A stretch of 64,000 nt of DNA from Epiperipatus broadwayi. Taxonomy: Eukaryota; Onychophora; Udeonychophora; Euonychophora; Peripatidae. Under the pieces are notes generated by a model. The model saw only the letters and a list, made by a program, of their open reading frames with translations. It searched no databases and had not been told where the DNA came from. The translations under genes were made by a program, and so were the position numbers. Shown one piece after another: positions 1 through 10,257 of this stretch (the first letter of the stretch is position 1; each line of letters opens with the position of its first letter). The stretch is from contig JAQFVV010000277.1 of assembly GCA_028023455.1 (NCBI GenBank), forward strand, positions 868,001 to 932,000, in the 5' to 3' direction.

Positions 1-689
1 ATATGATTTGATTATTATAATCATATAATCTGTTATCAAACCAGCTGATATATTTTTCACTTTGCTGAATGTGCTGTTATGGAATTTCCTACAGTAAAGA
101 TAAACCAAAGGCATGAAAACATTTCTAAGTAGATCTAGAATAAATTGACTCTGTAAAAATATTCTAAAGCAATATTGATTATTTTCATTAAGAATATATG
201 ACTGAAGATATATATAATAAACATCTCATTTAAATAAATGATGAGGTTTTTTAAAAGCTCCTAAATAATCAAAAGCATTAGCATACAAAACATATAGGCA
301 TAACTAGGTATCATGGATTTCTATGACAAATCACTTTTTATTACTTATCTATGATTTTTTCATACTTTGGAATTAGAGCTGCAACATGGAGTATGTATTA
401 GATCTCATGCACCTGTTCACATTCATATCCACTGATAACTTTGTAATCTTGGAATCTGACCAAAATAAAGTCTACACGGATCTTATATATGACCTTTTAT
501 AGCAAAAAAAAAAATGTGTACATGGATCTTGTACATGTTATTTTGGCAAGATTTACAAAGTTATCAGGAGGTTGATACAAATATGAACAAGTGCAGTAAG
601 TCTAATACATGCTCTGTGTTGTGGAACTAAAAATAAATAAGTAAAAACATAACATATTTATCATAGTCAATAAGAAATGTATAATTTTG
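1..689. other. AT-rich intron or intergenic DNA, nothing recognised
   Basis: Long stop-filled AT-rich sequence with A-runs. I see no exon, tRNA-like box pair or repeat border here. Confidence 0.6.
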
Positions 690-1212
690 AACAAGATATT
701 CAAATATGTATGACTTGGACACTATCAACTTTTAAGAACACATTTGAAATTTTTAAAAAAAATGTGATTTGTGATCTTAATGGAATGACAGTATTACACA
801 AAAAAAATTGTTAGTTTAAATATGCACTAAATAAACAGTAAATGATTTGGGTTTTTAAATAATGAGACATTCAAATATGTATGAGTTGGACACTAGCAAC
901 TTTTTAGAATAACATTTGAAAGCAAAAAAAAATGTGATTTGCAATCTTAATGAAATGATAGCATTACACAAAAAAATGTTAGTTTATATACACACTAAAC
1001 AAACAGTAAATGATTTTGGTTTTTAAATAATATTTATAAAAAGACATTAACTATACATAATGACTTTCACACTAACAACTTTTAAGAATGACATTCCCAA
1101 TCAAAAAAAAAGTGATTTGCGATCTTAATGAAGTGATACCATTGCACAAAAAAATTGTTACTAAAAAACAGTAAATGATTTTGGTTTTTAAATAATATTT
1201 ATAAAAGTACAT
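690..1212. repeat. three tandem copies of a 171-178 bp AT-rich repeat
   Basis: The phrase TGACTTGGAC at 711, TGAGTTGGAC at 882 and TGACTTTCAC at 1060 opens three successive blocks. Each continues with CAACTTTTAAGAA, an A-run, GTGATTTG, TCTTAATG, TTACACAAAAAAA and CAGTAAATGATTT. Period is 171 then 178 bp and the copies are diverged. No coding content. Confidence 0.85.
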
Positions 1213-3465
1213 TAAGTATACTCATACAATATTTACCACATAATATATAACAGGAATTGTTGCCTTGAAACAAAATATTTAATACTACCACAGAAAATGA
1301 AGATCTCTACTAAAAATATTCCCTCCAAAAATGTAGTGTGTTATTGCAGAGTGTGCTGGGATTTTCAACAGAAATGCTAATACATGTATTTTTTTTTTAT
1401 AAACAATTTAAACCAAAAAAAAAAAAAAAGAACAAAAACCACACAAAAATACATATTAATTATGAGACATTTATTAGGTTTTTATCCTGGCAGAACCATT
1501 TCTTTTATATCGTTAAGTATGGCAGAAAGAAATTTGGACTATAACTGAAAATGTCAAAGTATTATAAAAAAGGATCATGTTGATAAAGATAAAAACATGT
1601 TTCCACATGTATACTCGCAGGGTTTATTTTCTTTCAATTTGACATCATTGTGACATTACACATTTATTGTGTGTATGAAAAGGTCTCCTATCACCCCTAC
1701 ATTGCAGCTCTAATACTAAAGTACCAATTTTTCTTTTGGAGTTAGAATCATCAGTGACTGATAATGGTGATGTCTTTATTCAATGTTTTAACATATTTAC
1801 CCTATTTATTATTACTGTCCTGGAAGTTTGTTTTTAAATAAATTTTACCATTTCATAATATTTTTCTTATAATACCAATAACATGCTTTCACATTCCCAC
1901 CATCTCTTTTATTTTTGCATTTTTGAGCCTTTTTTTAACTGCATCAGATGAACCTGCAGACACCATCAGAAACTGGCATATATTTTCAAGGGAGGACCTA
2001 AAAATAACTGGAATTTTATAATAAAAAATATTTATTTATTTTTATGTTATAAATTCAAATCTTATTCAAAGTATAGTTCGTTCAGTATGATACACCTGTT
2101 TAAATCTGTTTTTCACTTTTTGAAGTAGTCCAGAAACACAAAATAAGTCTTTTAATGCCTGCATGTTTTTTTTCTCATCTCTTCTAAATCAGAAAAAAAA
2201 ATTGAGGCATTTTTTCATTTGAGAGAATAAAAAGAAATCATACAGTTAGAGATTGAGGGAATATGACTGATAGTTAAGCTAGATCATGTTAAATTTAATT
2301 TTTGTTTCACACTCAAGATGGCTCACAGGAGTTGTCATGGTGATGCTTGCTCTTCTTACTTTGCCACAAAATGGAACATTTACATTCTACCACATATTTC
2401 AGAACTTGTAGATGAAATATCTGACCATTAAGAACTAATTTTGAGAGAAAAATGTCATTTAAATCAATAAAAAATAAAAACATTATTTTGACATTGGACC
2501 TTACTCGCCACGCTTTTTTGGGACATGATGAATTTAATCATTTCATGAAATTATTCATCAACTTGTGTTTTTCCCAGAACAGCTTTCTTGTAATCTGTTT
2601 CAAGCATTATAACTATTTTCCCTGCCATTTTCTAAAAGAAAACAGAAATTTCACATTATTCCAACTTTTCAATCATTACAAAATATTGTCAAATATGAAA
2701 ATGCACTTCCCCAAAAATGTACTACATGGCTCCATGATTTCATCTAGTAATGTAATTTGGCAAAGCATGTATGAAAACAGGTGCACTTACCAGAGAACAA
2801 TTCTGGTTATTTTTAGGACCCCACCCCTTTTATATTGTTCTATAAAATGTTAAATACAAACTACATATACAGCTTTAATACAATGCAATATAATAATTAA
2901 TGATTTCTGATGGAGACTGTAGGCTCAGCCAAAACTATTCAAAGAAAATAAAATTGCTTGAAAAATACACACGAGAGAATTTGGGCTATTGAAATAAATT
3001 AAATAATAAATGAAATGATGAAGATATTGAAATATTTTCAATACATTCCTGTTTTATTTACAATGGTATAAATTTCTCACCTCAACTCCTATTAACTTTG
3101 ATTTTTATTCTTTTCCATCTTCTTTAACCCATTTTAAGATCTCGTTATAAAACTGTTTTTACATTTTAGCTTATTTGTCCTGCTGATAATGTTCTGAATG
3201 AGTTGAAACTCTAACTATAGTATTTATTTTTTCAAATACTCACTTTTATTTTCATACTCAACAAATAAAAATATTATTCTTAATCATCTTTAATTAATTA
3301 GTTATTGTGACTTGGAAACTGTACTTTGAATCAATCAACTATAGCAATTGCTATATATTCATAATACTGAGAATAAATTTCCATTAATTAATACAAATAG
3401 GATATGTTCATACCATGCACAAAAACTTAACAAAGATTTATGTATTCTATTTCTTAATCCTTATC
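1213..3465. other. AT-rich stretch, no recognised gene
   Basis: Contains one chance-length open frame (2452-2850, + strand, 133 codons) with no domain, no similarity I recognise and no splice context. The rest is simple AT-rich sequence. Confidence 0.6.
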
Positions 3466-3469
3466 CAAT

Positions 3470-3535
3470 GTGATTTAATGCAGTGATAGTATCAGATGCT
3501 GCAGGATAAGGATCTCAGATTGAGTCCATTTTGTA
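3470..3535 (+). repeat. tRNA-derived SINE fragment
   Basis: An A-box-like TTAATGCAGTGATAGTA near 3475 is followed by a B-box-like CAGATTGAGTCC near 3516. Spacing and wording match the SINE family at 8915-9040, 17230-17345 and 42560-42680. Only the head is preserved. Confidence 0.5.
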
Positions 3536-3910
3536 TATATTAATAAATAATGTTCTACAGATTTTTCTCATAATCACATAACTATTTTTGTATTCATTTT
3601 TACTTCTTCACTTTGTTCATGTAGTTTTTTTTTTAAATTCTTTTTCATATGACACCTGTATTAATAATAATTGAAGCATTAGATTTATAAAATTAATTTT
3701 TTGTCTTTATTACATCTACATTTATTATCACTGCAACAATAAGTTCTAACAGCTTCTTTTAATTTTTTCAAGCACACAAAAAACCATAGTTTCACAGAAA
3801 GTCCAATTTTTTTTTATTCATTTTTAATTACAGATTCTTGATTATTTCCCGGTTATTTGTAAAGCTAGGATTCCTGCACTAATTCTAAATTTTTTTATTA
3901 AAAATACCTG

Positions 3911-4010
3911 TCTTGCGTTGTTAGCCGAGAGGTATCGCAGTCGCCATGCAAGCAAGTAGTTGGTTGCAGACGGTTGTGGGTTCACGTCCTGGCTGATGCT
4001 ATGACATATG
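3911..4010 (+). repeat. tRNA-derived SINE head
   Basis: A box TTAGCCGAGAGGTA at about 3921 and B box GTGGGTTCACGTCC at about 3975 are at tRNA-like spacing, and the copy is followed by A-rich sequence. It is a pol III promoter-type SINE head; no complete cloverleaf with an acceptor stem is visible, so it is not called as a tRNA gene. Confidence 0.7.
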
Positions 4011-4097
4011 AAAAAATACTTTGAAATGATAACAAGTATATACTCCAGTAAGAAACCAATAGTTTTTTTTTAAAAAAAAAAATGTAAAATTGTAATG

Positions 4098-4560
4098 TCA
4101 TCATAATATAAGAGAAAGCCTGGATAGGGAAGTCTAGTGGTTGGGAGGGTCCCTGGAGCCTAAGTCCTAGTTCTTGCAGGTCAGATGGGATGAGAGTGTG
4201 AGGGAATTATTACAGGCATAGATTTTCTCATTTCTGGGATGGTGGGGATGATGTTATTCATGGTGGTTGGAATTTTTGTATTGCACTGTGTAAATCAACA
4301 ATTATCTTGGATTGGGACTGCAGTTTTACTCATCTTTGTTGTCTAGATGGGAGAGTCTAGGGGGGTTGTGGGTCTCCATGGCCTAAATCCTAGTGCTATG
4401 GGGGGGGTGATTGGGATGAGGGTATGAGGAGATTGTTTCAGGCACTGGTTTTCTCCTCTGGATGGGGAGATGATGTCCATTGTGGTTTCAATTTCCTCAG
4501 TTATAGTATGTGAATCAACATTTACTGAGTAAAATGATGAGTTAAACTTTGTATAGCACA
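4098..4560. repeat. two diverged tandem copies of a G-rich ~225 bp repeat
   Basis: Copy 1 (about 4111-4320) and copy 2 (about 4346-4560) share, in order, GTCTAG, GGTCCC/GGTCTCC, CCTAA-TCCTAG, GGGATGAG-GTATGAG, CAGGCA-AG/TG-TTTTCTC, GGGGA-GATG and GTGAATCAACA. They stand out by G content on the + strand against a very AT-rich background. No function recognised. Confidence 0.75.
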
Positions 4561-5164
4561 TGGTATAATCATGTAAACTCAGATTTGTAACAAGATAATA
4601 AAGCTCTTGATAAAAAAAAAGATTTAAATATCATGGAAGTGTCCAAACAGTAAGATAGATGTTAACAAAAAAATAGAGTTAAATATTGTGAAGATGGCAG
4701 TAGAGACACTGCATGGATTAACAATAATAGTAATAATAATACATAAATATATCTTTCTATACCAACAATATTTCAGAAAAATGTCACTGAAGAGTAACTT
4801 GTTATAATGACTAGATTCTATGACTTACACTTTATTAAATGCAAACACACCATTCATACAAATAATTTTCTCTCTTTTGCAGCTCCAACCACTCAGCAGT
4901 CATCATTAGAGTCACAAAATACCTAAATAGAAATGACCACATAAAAACGATTTATACCTAAATATGCATAATTCATATTTTAATTACAATTGTATAAATT
5001 ATTACATATATTTTAGATATAATTATGATTTAGATATAGTTATGTTTAGATATAATTACAGTATATCATTTTTATGCAATTATAAGCATTTAAACACCTT
5101 GCATAGTGTACTTGCATGTAACTGTTATAGATTTAGCCTTTATTCTGCCCATTCCACACTTGGG

Positions 5165-5560
5165 TATTTAAAATGATCTTAAGGTCCTACACATGAAGGG
5201 CCAGAGTGACTTATGTTCAACATGGTATGACAACGAAAATGGAAACAAAGGCTTTGACCACATTTTCAATGATATGGATGGCTGAAGAGTTGGAGAGTGG
5301 AGAAGATTGAACCTATCCATTAAAATTTGAAGATTTGCTATCTCAATATAAACTGAGCATTGATTGTATATATGTGTGAAGATAATGATTCGAACCAATT
5401 GATAAGTGCTGGCTCAGCACGAAATAAGTATTTTGGAGATCATTTAACTTTTTCACATGTATGTGGTCTTGTGCATTGGTTGTATAACATGAAGTAAAGG
5501 ACCGAAGAGAGCTTGAAAGTCTGGATTCAAATCCCCTATAATTAATGTCAATCATTTTGT
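5165..5560 (+). repeat. hammerhead-bearing SINE-like element, family 1, copy a
   Basis: The same unit occurs as the two arms at 22050-22765. From left to right it holds a unique leader, GATTTGCTATCT, a hammerhead-like motif (5393-5436), a conserved TTTTTCACATGTATG-type stretch and a tRNA-like 3' region. A degenerate A-box-like stretch lies near 5470-5495; a B-box-like GGATTCAAATCCCC lies at about 5523-5536. No poly-A tail or target duplication could be assigned. Confidence 0.7.
5393..5436 (+). ncRNA. hammerhead ribozyme-like motif, family 1 copy a (degenerate core)
   Basis: Stem I 5' strand CCAA at 5395-5398, core TTGATAA at 5399-5405 in place of CTGATGA, stem II GTGCT/AGCAC with loop GGCTC (5406-5420), GAAA at 5421-5424, short helix III region, then TTGG at 5433-5436, which pairs with CCAA. 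The two core changes hit positions 3 and 8, which pair with each other in the hammerhead, so the C-G pair has become U-A. Cleavage activity is doubtful. Confidence 0.65.
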
Positions 5561-5693
5561 GAAGTTGATTGTTTGCCTTTTGTATTTTACAGTTTGATGA
5601 GTTGGTTTTTTACTTTCATTTTTCAAACATAACTTTTATGAAAAGTATTTTTTTAAAAAGTTAATGTCTTATGTTTGATTTTAAAAAAAATTT

Positions 5694-5793
5694 TTTTTTT
5701 TTTTTAATGTGTCAAAGTCTCGGCCGGGAAGCGAACCCCGGACACCTGCTTGTAAAGACAGCTGTGCTAACTACTCGGCCACCAACGCTTGAC
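5694..5793 (-). repeat. tRNA-derived SINE, minus strand
   Basis: Read on the minus strand it starts GTCAAGCGTTGG, has an A box TGGCCGAGTAGTTAGC and a B box GGGTTCGCTTCCC, and ends in a long A-run (T-run at 5688-5705 on the + strand). AAAAAAATTTTT-like sequence on both sides may be the target duplication but is low complexity. A close relative with a clear duplication is at 21356-21463. Confidence 0.8.
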
Positions 5794-6039
5794 AAAAAAA
5801 TTTTTATGAGCTTTTGTTTCATGGAAACAAGAAAATGAATTCTGTAACACTTATTTCATTACACAGGGAGGGGATACAAAAAATATATGACTGGGGTCGA
5901 AATTTTTGAGAAATTAATAAAAAATATAGTTGCCCACACAACGCATTGCCATATTAGGTAAAAAATGTTAAGCAGCCCCTCAGGCATTGTTTTACTTTGT
6001 AAAATAACTAGATGCCATTTATTGACATATTTGATAATT

Positions 6040-6260
6040 AGCTAGATTGGCTATGGGCCAGCTACCTGAGAGAAAAGTCACAAGAATCTTGAAAAGACTT
6101 TCACTTGGACTGGATTTGAATCCTAGATCACAGGCATGGCCAGCAAAGACATTATATCTGCCCCATGAGGTTCTTCTAGTCAAAGATATCTACCATCTCT
6201 ATAATGAGTTTTTTATTCGATCTAAATGTTATCATCCTTTCTTGGGGAGGGGGGTAATAT
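6040..6260 (+). repeat. SINE-like repeat with B box
   Basis: Begins near TGGCTATGGGCCAGCTA, has a B-box-like GGATTTGAATCC at about 6114, and recurs in inverse orientation at the right window edge (63937-64000). An 83-codon open frame across it is chance reading of the repeat. Confidence 0.55.
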
Positions 6261-6844
6261 TTCCTATAAATGGATTTTTTAAATATAAAAAATTTTAATG
6301 CTACCAAAGTTGTTTTAATTTCAAATTCATATTTTCAATTTTAAAAAAAGGTTTGAGTAATTTTCTATTTGAAGAATGAAACTGATAATCCATTAAAAAC
6401 TCCAGTATTCTTTTTACATTATTAATATTTACAAATGCATCATTTAGTTCTTTAATTCATACAATATGTGATAAACTACTTCTGATAATCACTGATTACT
6501 CAATATAGATGGCGCTGGAGTAGAGAGTTGCTCTTATTTTATTACTAATATGTATTAGCTTGCAAAATAATCACTCCAACATTGGGTGGCAATTGGATAT
6601 CTAGTTATCTTAAAGAGTAAAACAGTATTAATATTGACAGACTGTAATGCATTTTGAGTACTATATTATAAACTTGAATCATAAATTTAATATAAACATT
6701 AAATTCAAGGATGATCTGTTATTATTTACTTCAGATAAGAAAACTGAGTTTTTGGGTGTGACTTCCTGCTAGCATTTGTTATTATGATACACTTCACAAA
6801 AACATATATATATATATATATCCAATCCATTAATAATTTTTATT

Positions 6845-7010
6845 AGTCACTCATTTGACTAGAGATGAACTAATAATGAATAATATTTCTGTAGTGTAAT
6901 TTTCACTACACCACTCTCACACATGGAGGGAAGTGGATAGAAATGTTGTCTCTACCTTGCATGAGAATGGTGTAGTAAAATTTCACTACAGAAATAATAT
7001 CCAATTTATT
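6845..7010. repeat. inverted repeat related to the hammerhead tandem array
   Basis: AATATTTCTGTAGTG at about 6881 pairs with CACTACAGAAATAATAT near 6986, giving arms of about 45 bp. The right arm (GGATAGAAATG, CTTGCATGAGAATGGT) is the same sequence that follows each hammerhead unit at 61606, 61949 and 62296. No hammerhead core is left in this copy. Confidence 0.65.
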
Positions 7011-7658
7011 ACCTCAAATATGTATTATATCAGCATTATAGATCATTTGAAATGTTATATCATATTTTACAGTATGAAAAAAAAAACAAATGTGAATATG
7101 CCCAGATTATGTTTTCATTAAATTTAATCTGGAACTATTATTGTCTTACCTAAGCTGCATGCCATAAAATGTATTCATTTGAACACTTTTTATACTCAGG
7201 TGAAGCCTTTGCCAGTAATATTACTTCTATATACACATTTTAAAATTAATATATATGGTTATAAAATCAGTTAGACTAAAATATGTTTTAAACATATGTG
7301 CACAGGCTAACTCAGACACATACATATACAACCATTAGAAAACAGTTAACTCTTAGACAATCCCAATATAGATAACAATTAACAATCTCAAGCTGTTGTC
7401 AAGGCAACCTTCTTTTAACAATAAAGGTGGAATATATATATATTCTAATGGGGTTCTTTTTTCATTTTCTAATTGTAATGCATATAAACTACTAAACGTC
7501 ACATGATCACTATCTCATACTAGCACATAATTGTTATTAAATACTCAAAACAAAGCAAAACTCTCCATACAGTAGTGCCATCTTGTGCCAACAAGCAATC
7601 AATGGATGCCAGAAGGCTTGTGCATAAAATCCCTATCTAGTGCCTACTCATCCAATAT

Positions 7659-7698
7659 CCCCAGACTAGTTTCTGGCTTGTGGCCTTCATCAGTGAGG
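7659..7698 (-). ncRNA. hammerhead ribozyme motif, family 2, left arm
   Basis: On the minus strand: stem I CCTCA, core CTGATGA (7687-7693), stem II with GGC/GCC and loop CACAA, GAAA (7670-7673), helix III of about 2 bp within CTAGTC, cleavage triplet GTC (7664-7666), and stem I 3' strand TGGGG (7659-7663), which pairs with CCTCA. All invariant hammerhead positions are present. The first stem II pair is an A-A mismatch, and helix III is so short that the motif may work only as a dimer. Confidence 0.75.
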
Positions 7699-8150
7699 AG
7701 CCTTGGATCTGAGAGCACTGCACCTAGATCTTAGGATCTAATGCAACCCTCCAGCAGCCACCTTTTAACTCTTCTTAACTACAAAACTATGAGAATGAAA
7801 TTGAAAACACAATAATATTTTCAATCCAAGCTCAATAGCTTATATAGTCATATGGATCTGAACTCAATTCAGCACCCATACATTTTGGTGTCTTTGGCTC
7901 TTTAACAACCATAGCCACCACTATCCTGAATAGGATAGTGGTGTTAAAGAGCCAAAGACACCAAAATGTATGGTTGCTGAATTGAGTTCAGATCCATATG
8001 ACTATATAAGCTATTGAGCTTGGATTGAAAATATTATTGTGTTTTCAATTTTATTCTCATAGTTTTGTAGTTAAGCAGAGTTAAAAGGTGGCTGTTGGAG
8101 GGTTGCATTAGATCCTAAGATCTAGGTGCAGTGCTCTCAGATCCAAGGCT

Positions 8151-8190
8151 CCTCACTGATGAAGGCCACAAGCCAGAAACTAGTCTGGGG
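8151..8190 (+). ncRNA. hammerhead ribozyme motif, family 2, right arm
   Basis: Stem I CCTCA ends at 8155, core CTGATGA 8156-8162, stem II GGC/GCC with loop CACAA, GAAA 8176-8179, cleavage triplet GTC at 8183-8185, stem I partner TGGGG 8186-8190. Identical in core to the left-arm copy on the opposite strand. Confidence 0.75.
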
Positions 8191-8396
8191 ATATTGGATG
8201 AGTAGACACTAGATAGGGATTTTATGCACAAGCCTTCTGGCATCCATTGATTGCTTTTATTGGCACAAGATGGCACTACTGTATGGAGAGTTGTGCTTTG
8301 TTTTGAATTGTAATGCATATATATATATATATCAAGGTCATTTACATAATGTATACCTTATTTAAATCTCACAATGCATCCTGAAGATTATGAGTA

Positions 8397-8647
8397 AACA
8401 AGGCAAAACTCTCTCCCTACACTAGTGCCATCCTGTGCCAACCCGAATAATCAATGGATGCCAGAAGGCTTGTGCAAAAAATCCCTATCTAGTGCCTAGT
8501 CATCCAATATTCCCAGACTAGTTTTTGGCTTGTGGCCTTACTCTGGTTGGCACAGGGAGGCACTACTGTATGGAGAGAGTTTTGCCTTGTTTAATAACAA
8601 TTATGTGCTAGTATAAGAGTTGGTGATCATGTGATGTTTAGTGGTTT
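8397..8647 (-). mobile_element. short family 2 element, hammerhead half deleted, 13-bp target duplication
   Basis: Flanked by aagattatgagta at 8384-8396 and 8648-8660. Minus-strand order: leader (matches 7487-7557), left terminal inverted repeat of about 42 bp beginning GGCAAAACTCTCTCC, then sequence starting inside the hammerhead (GGCCACAAGCC, with GAAA changed to AAAA), body GGCATCCATTGATTATT, and the right terminal inverted repeat. It equals the palindromic element with one arm and the centre deleted. The CTGATGA half is lost, so the ribozyme is dead. Confidence 0.8.
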
Positions 8648-8914
8648 AAGATTATGAGTACTATAATTCTGGTCTTAGTAGTCAAAAGCATGCTCAGCAA
8701 TTTTTAAAGATTTTAATGTTGAATAATATTTTCTTTTTCAAATATTCAAAATGTTGATACATATATAATTCCTAAATAAAATCTTTGAGTGTGATGAAGT
8801 ATTTTATACTATGCATATTTTAAAAACTACTTCTTGCCATAATTTCTAAAAAAAAACTTCTGGCATTTGGATTTCTTAGGAACTCCCAAACAGTAATACC
8901 ATTAGATTGATTTT

Positions 8915-9040
8915 GCCCTGAATGATTTAGCACAGTGGTACAGTAGCAGATTCTGGAGCATAAAGTCCTTGTATTGAATCCAGTGCTGGAATTTCTAGCC
9001 CTCAAACTTCATATAAACTTTCAAGCAGAAAGCCATTTTA
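8915..9040 (+). repeat. tRNA-derived SINE (AGCAATAAA-tail family)
   Basis: A box TTAGCACAGTGGTA at about 8928 and B box GTATTGAATCC at about 8972; the 3' part resembles the GTGCTCAAATTTC...CAATAAA tail seen complete at 17309-17345. Confidence 0.65.
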
Positions 9041-9850
9041 TTGTTTTGAAAATAACCAAATAAAACAATAAAATGGATTAAGAAAATTAACTTATAGAGA
9101 TAACTTCTATCTGCACTCATAGTTTTATATAAGGATTGATTTAATCATTGAACACTAGGTCATTGAATTACAGGTATAAACCTCCATTAATCCAAATTTT
9201 CTGTTCTAAAGATTTGTGAAGTTTTTAGATTTCAAGAATAGAACCTTTATATCCTCATTATGCTAAGACAGAAAGAAACAGCTTACTACAACTAGTCTTA
9301 TTAATTTATAGATGAATATTTCTTTTTTTGTTTAATTTTACTTGTGAATATATTTATCAACTAATTTATTTATTATAAAAGATTAAAAAAACAGTTTTGC
9401 AATTTTGCTTAGAGCAGAAGTTTTCAAATGTAAAAAGACTACCATTAATCTGAAATTCCCATTTTCAAGTGTTTTTTTTTTAAAAAATCTGTGAATTTTT
9501 TATATTTCAACAGTGTATTAAATCCAATTTTTGCTGAAAATTTAAATAAACATCAATTTTACTATCATAATTCTGTAAATATATATATTGTATTAATATT
9601 AATTATTATTATGTATAAAAGTGTAATTTAGTGGTTAAGAGTATTTGAAAGATTGAAAATTGTGTTTTTTATTTGTTTTAAAAAATTTTCAGTTTGCTAT
9701 TTATATATATAGAAATTTTTTAAAAAGTTATTATTTATTTTTTTGTTTTGTTTTATTATTTATATATTGTTATTTTACATATAGAATTATTATTATTTTT
9801 TTATTTTTAAAAAAATTATTTTGTTGATTAGTTTTTTGTAAATTTGTTAT
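9041..9850. other. AT-rich stretch without recognised features
   Basis: Very AT-rich, with T- and A-runs, leading into the 5' region of the LINE. No gene or SINE boxes seen. Confidence 0.55.
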
Positions 9851-9907
9851 TAAAAGATTTATTTTTAAGAAAAATATAACGTTCGAAAAATACATAAAAT
9901 AAAGAAT

Positions 9908-10255
9908 ATGGATTGTATTTGTATTTCAAAATGTTTATATAATCGGAAAAAATAAATTAAGCATGCTGTGGTAGAATGTATTATATGTGATGAGGTTTAT
10001 CACTTGAAATGTGTAAATAAGATTAGGAAGGATGTAATAGGTTTATGGTTATGTAGTCAGTGTGTAAATATGATAAAAGAGGTGAGAAAGTGTTTTCAAA
10101 AGGTAGATAGTCCAAAGATAGTGGAAAGGGAGCAAAATGTAGTTAAGAAAGATAGGTTAGAGTATGGTTTTAGTGGAGTGTTAGGAAATATGGGTGGAGA
10201 AAGTAATAGTGTAATGGAGATGATTAGTCAAAAAATAAATAAGATAGAGGAATAA
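9908..10255 (+). pseudogene. LINE ORF1 N-terminal part, PHD-type zinc finger
   Basis: An ATG at 9908 opens MDCICISKCLYNRKK, interrupted by TAA at 9953-9955 in the same frame, then continues HAVVECIICDEVYHLKC to about residue 37 and WLCSQCV near residue 50. The Cys and His spacing (C-x-C/C early, C-x2-C, H-x2-C, W-x-C-x2-C) is that of a PHD finger. The rest is acidic and lysine-rich and ends at a TAA at 10253; the next frame picks up at once, so a small frameshift split the protein. Confidence 0.75.
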
Positions 10256-10257
10256 CT

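Larger units (their letters stand above)
7487..8305 (+). mobile_element. palindromic hammerhead-bearing element, family 2, with 16-bp target duplication
   Basis: A leader of about 70 bp (7487-7557) is followed by two near-identical arms, about 7558-7926 and 7931-8301, in inverse orientation around a 4-base centre (7927-7930). Each arm carries a hammerhead core, on the minus strand at 7659-7698 and on the plus strand at 8151-8190. The arms end in CAAAACTCTCCATACAGTAG. The whole is flanked by aattgtaatgcatata at 7471-7486 and 8306-8321, a 16-bp direct repeat absent from the element ends. That length and variability fit target-primed reverse transcription rather than cut-and-paste transposition. 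It has no coding capacity, so a partner such as a Penelope-like element or LINE must supply the enzyme. Confidence 0.8.

Noticed and set aside
690-1212. Regularly spaced repeats as a CRISPR array
   Set aside because: Repeats are long, diverged and contiguous without unique spacers, in a eukaryotic genome.
2452-2853. 133-codon open frame on the + strand
   Set aside because: Composition reflects AT-rich background; no domain, no splice or promoter context, no similarity I recognise.
5694-5793. Possible tRNA gene (A and B boxes)
   Set aside because: No complete cloverleaf. It ends in an A-run, and the sister copy at 21356-21463 has target duplications, so it is a SINE.
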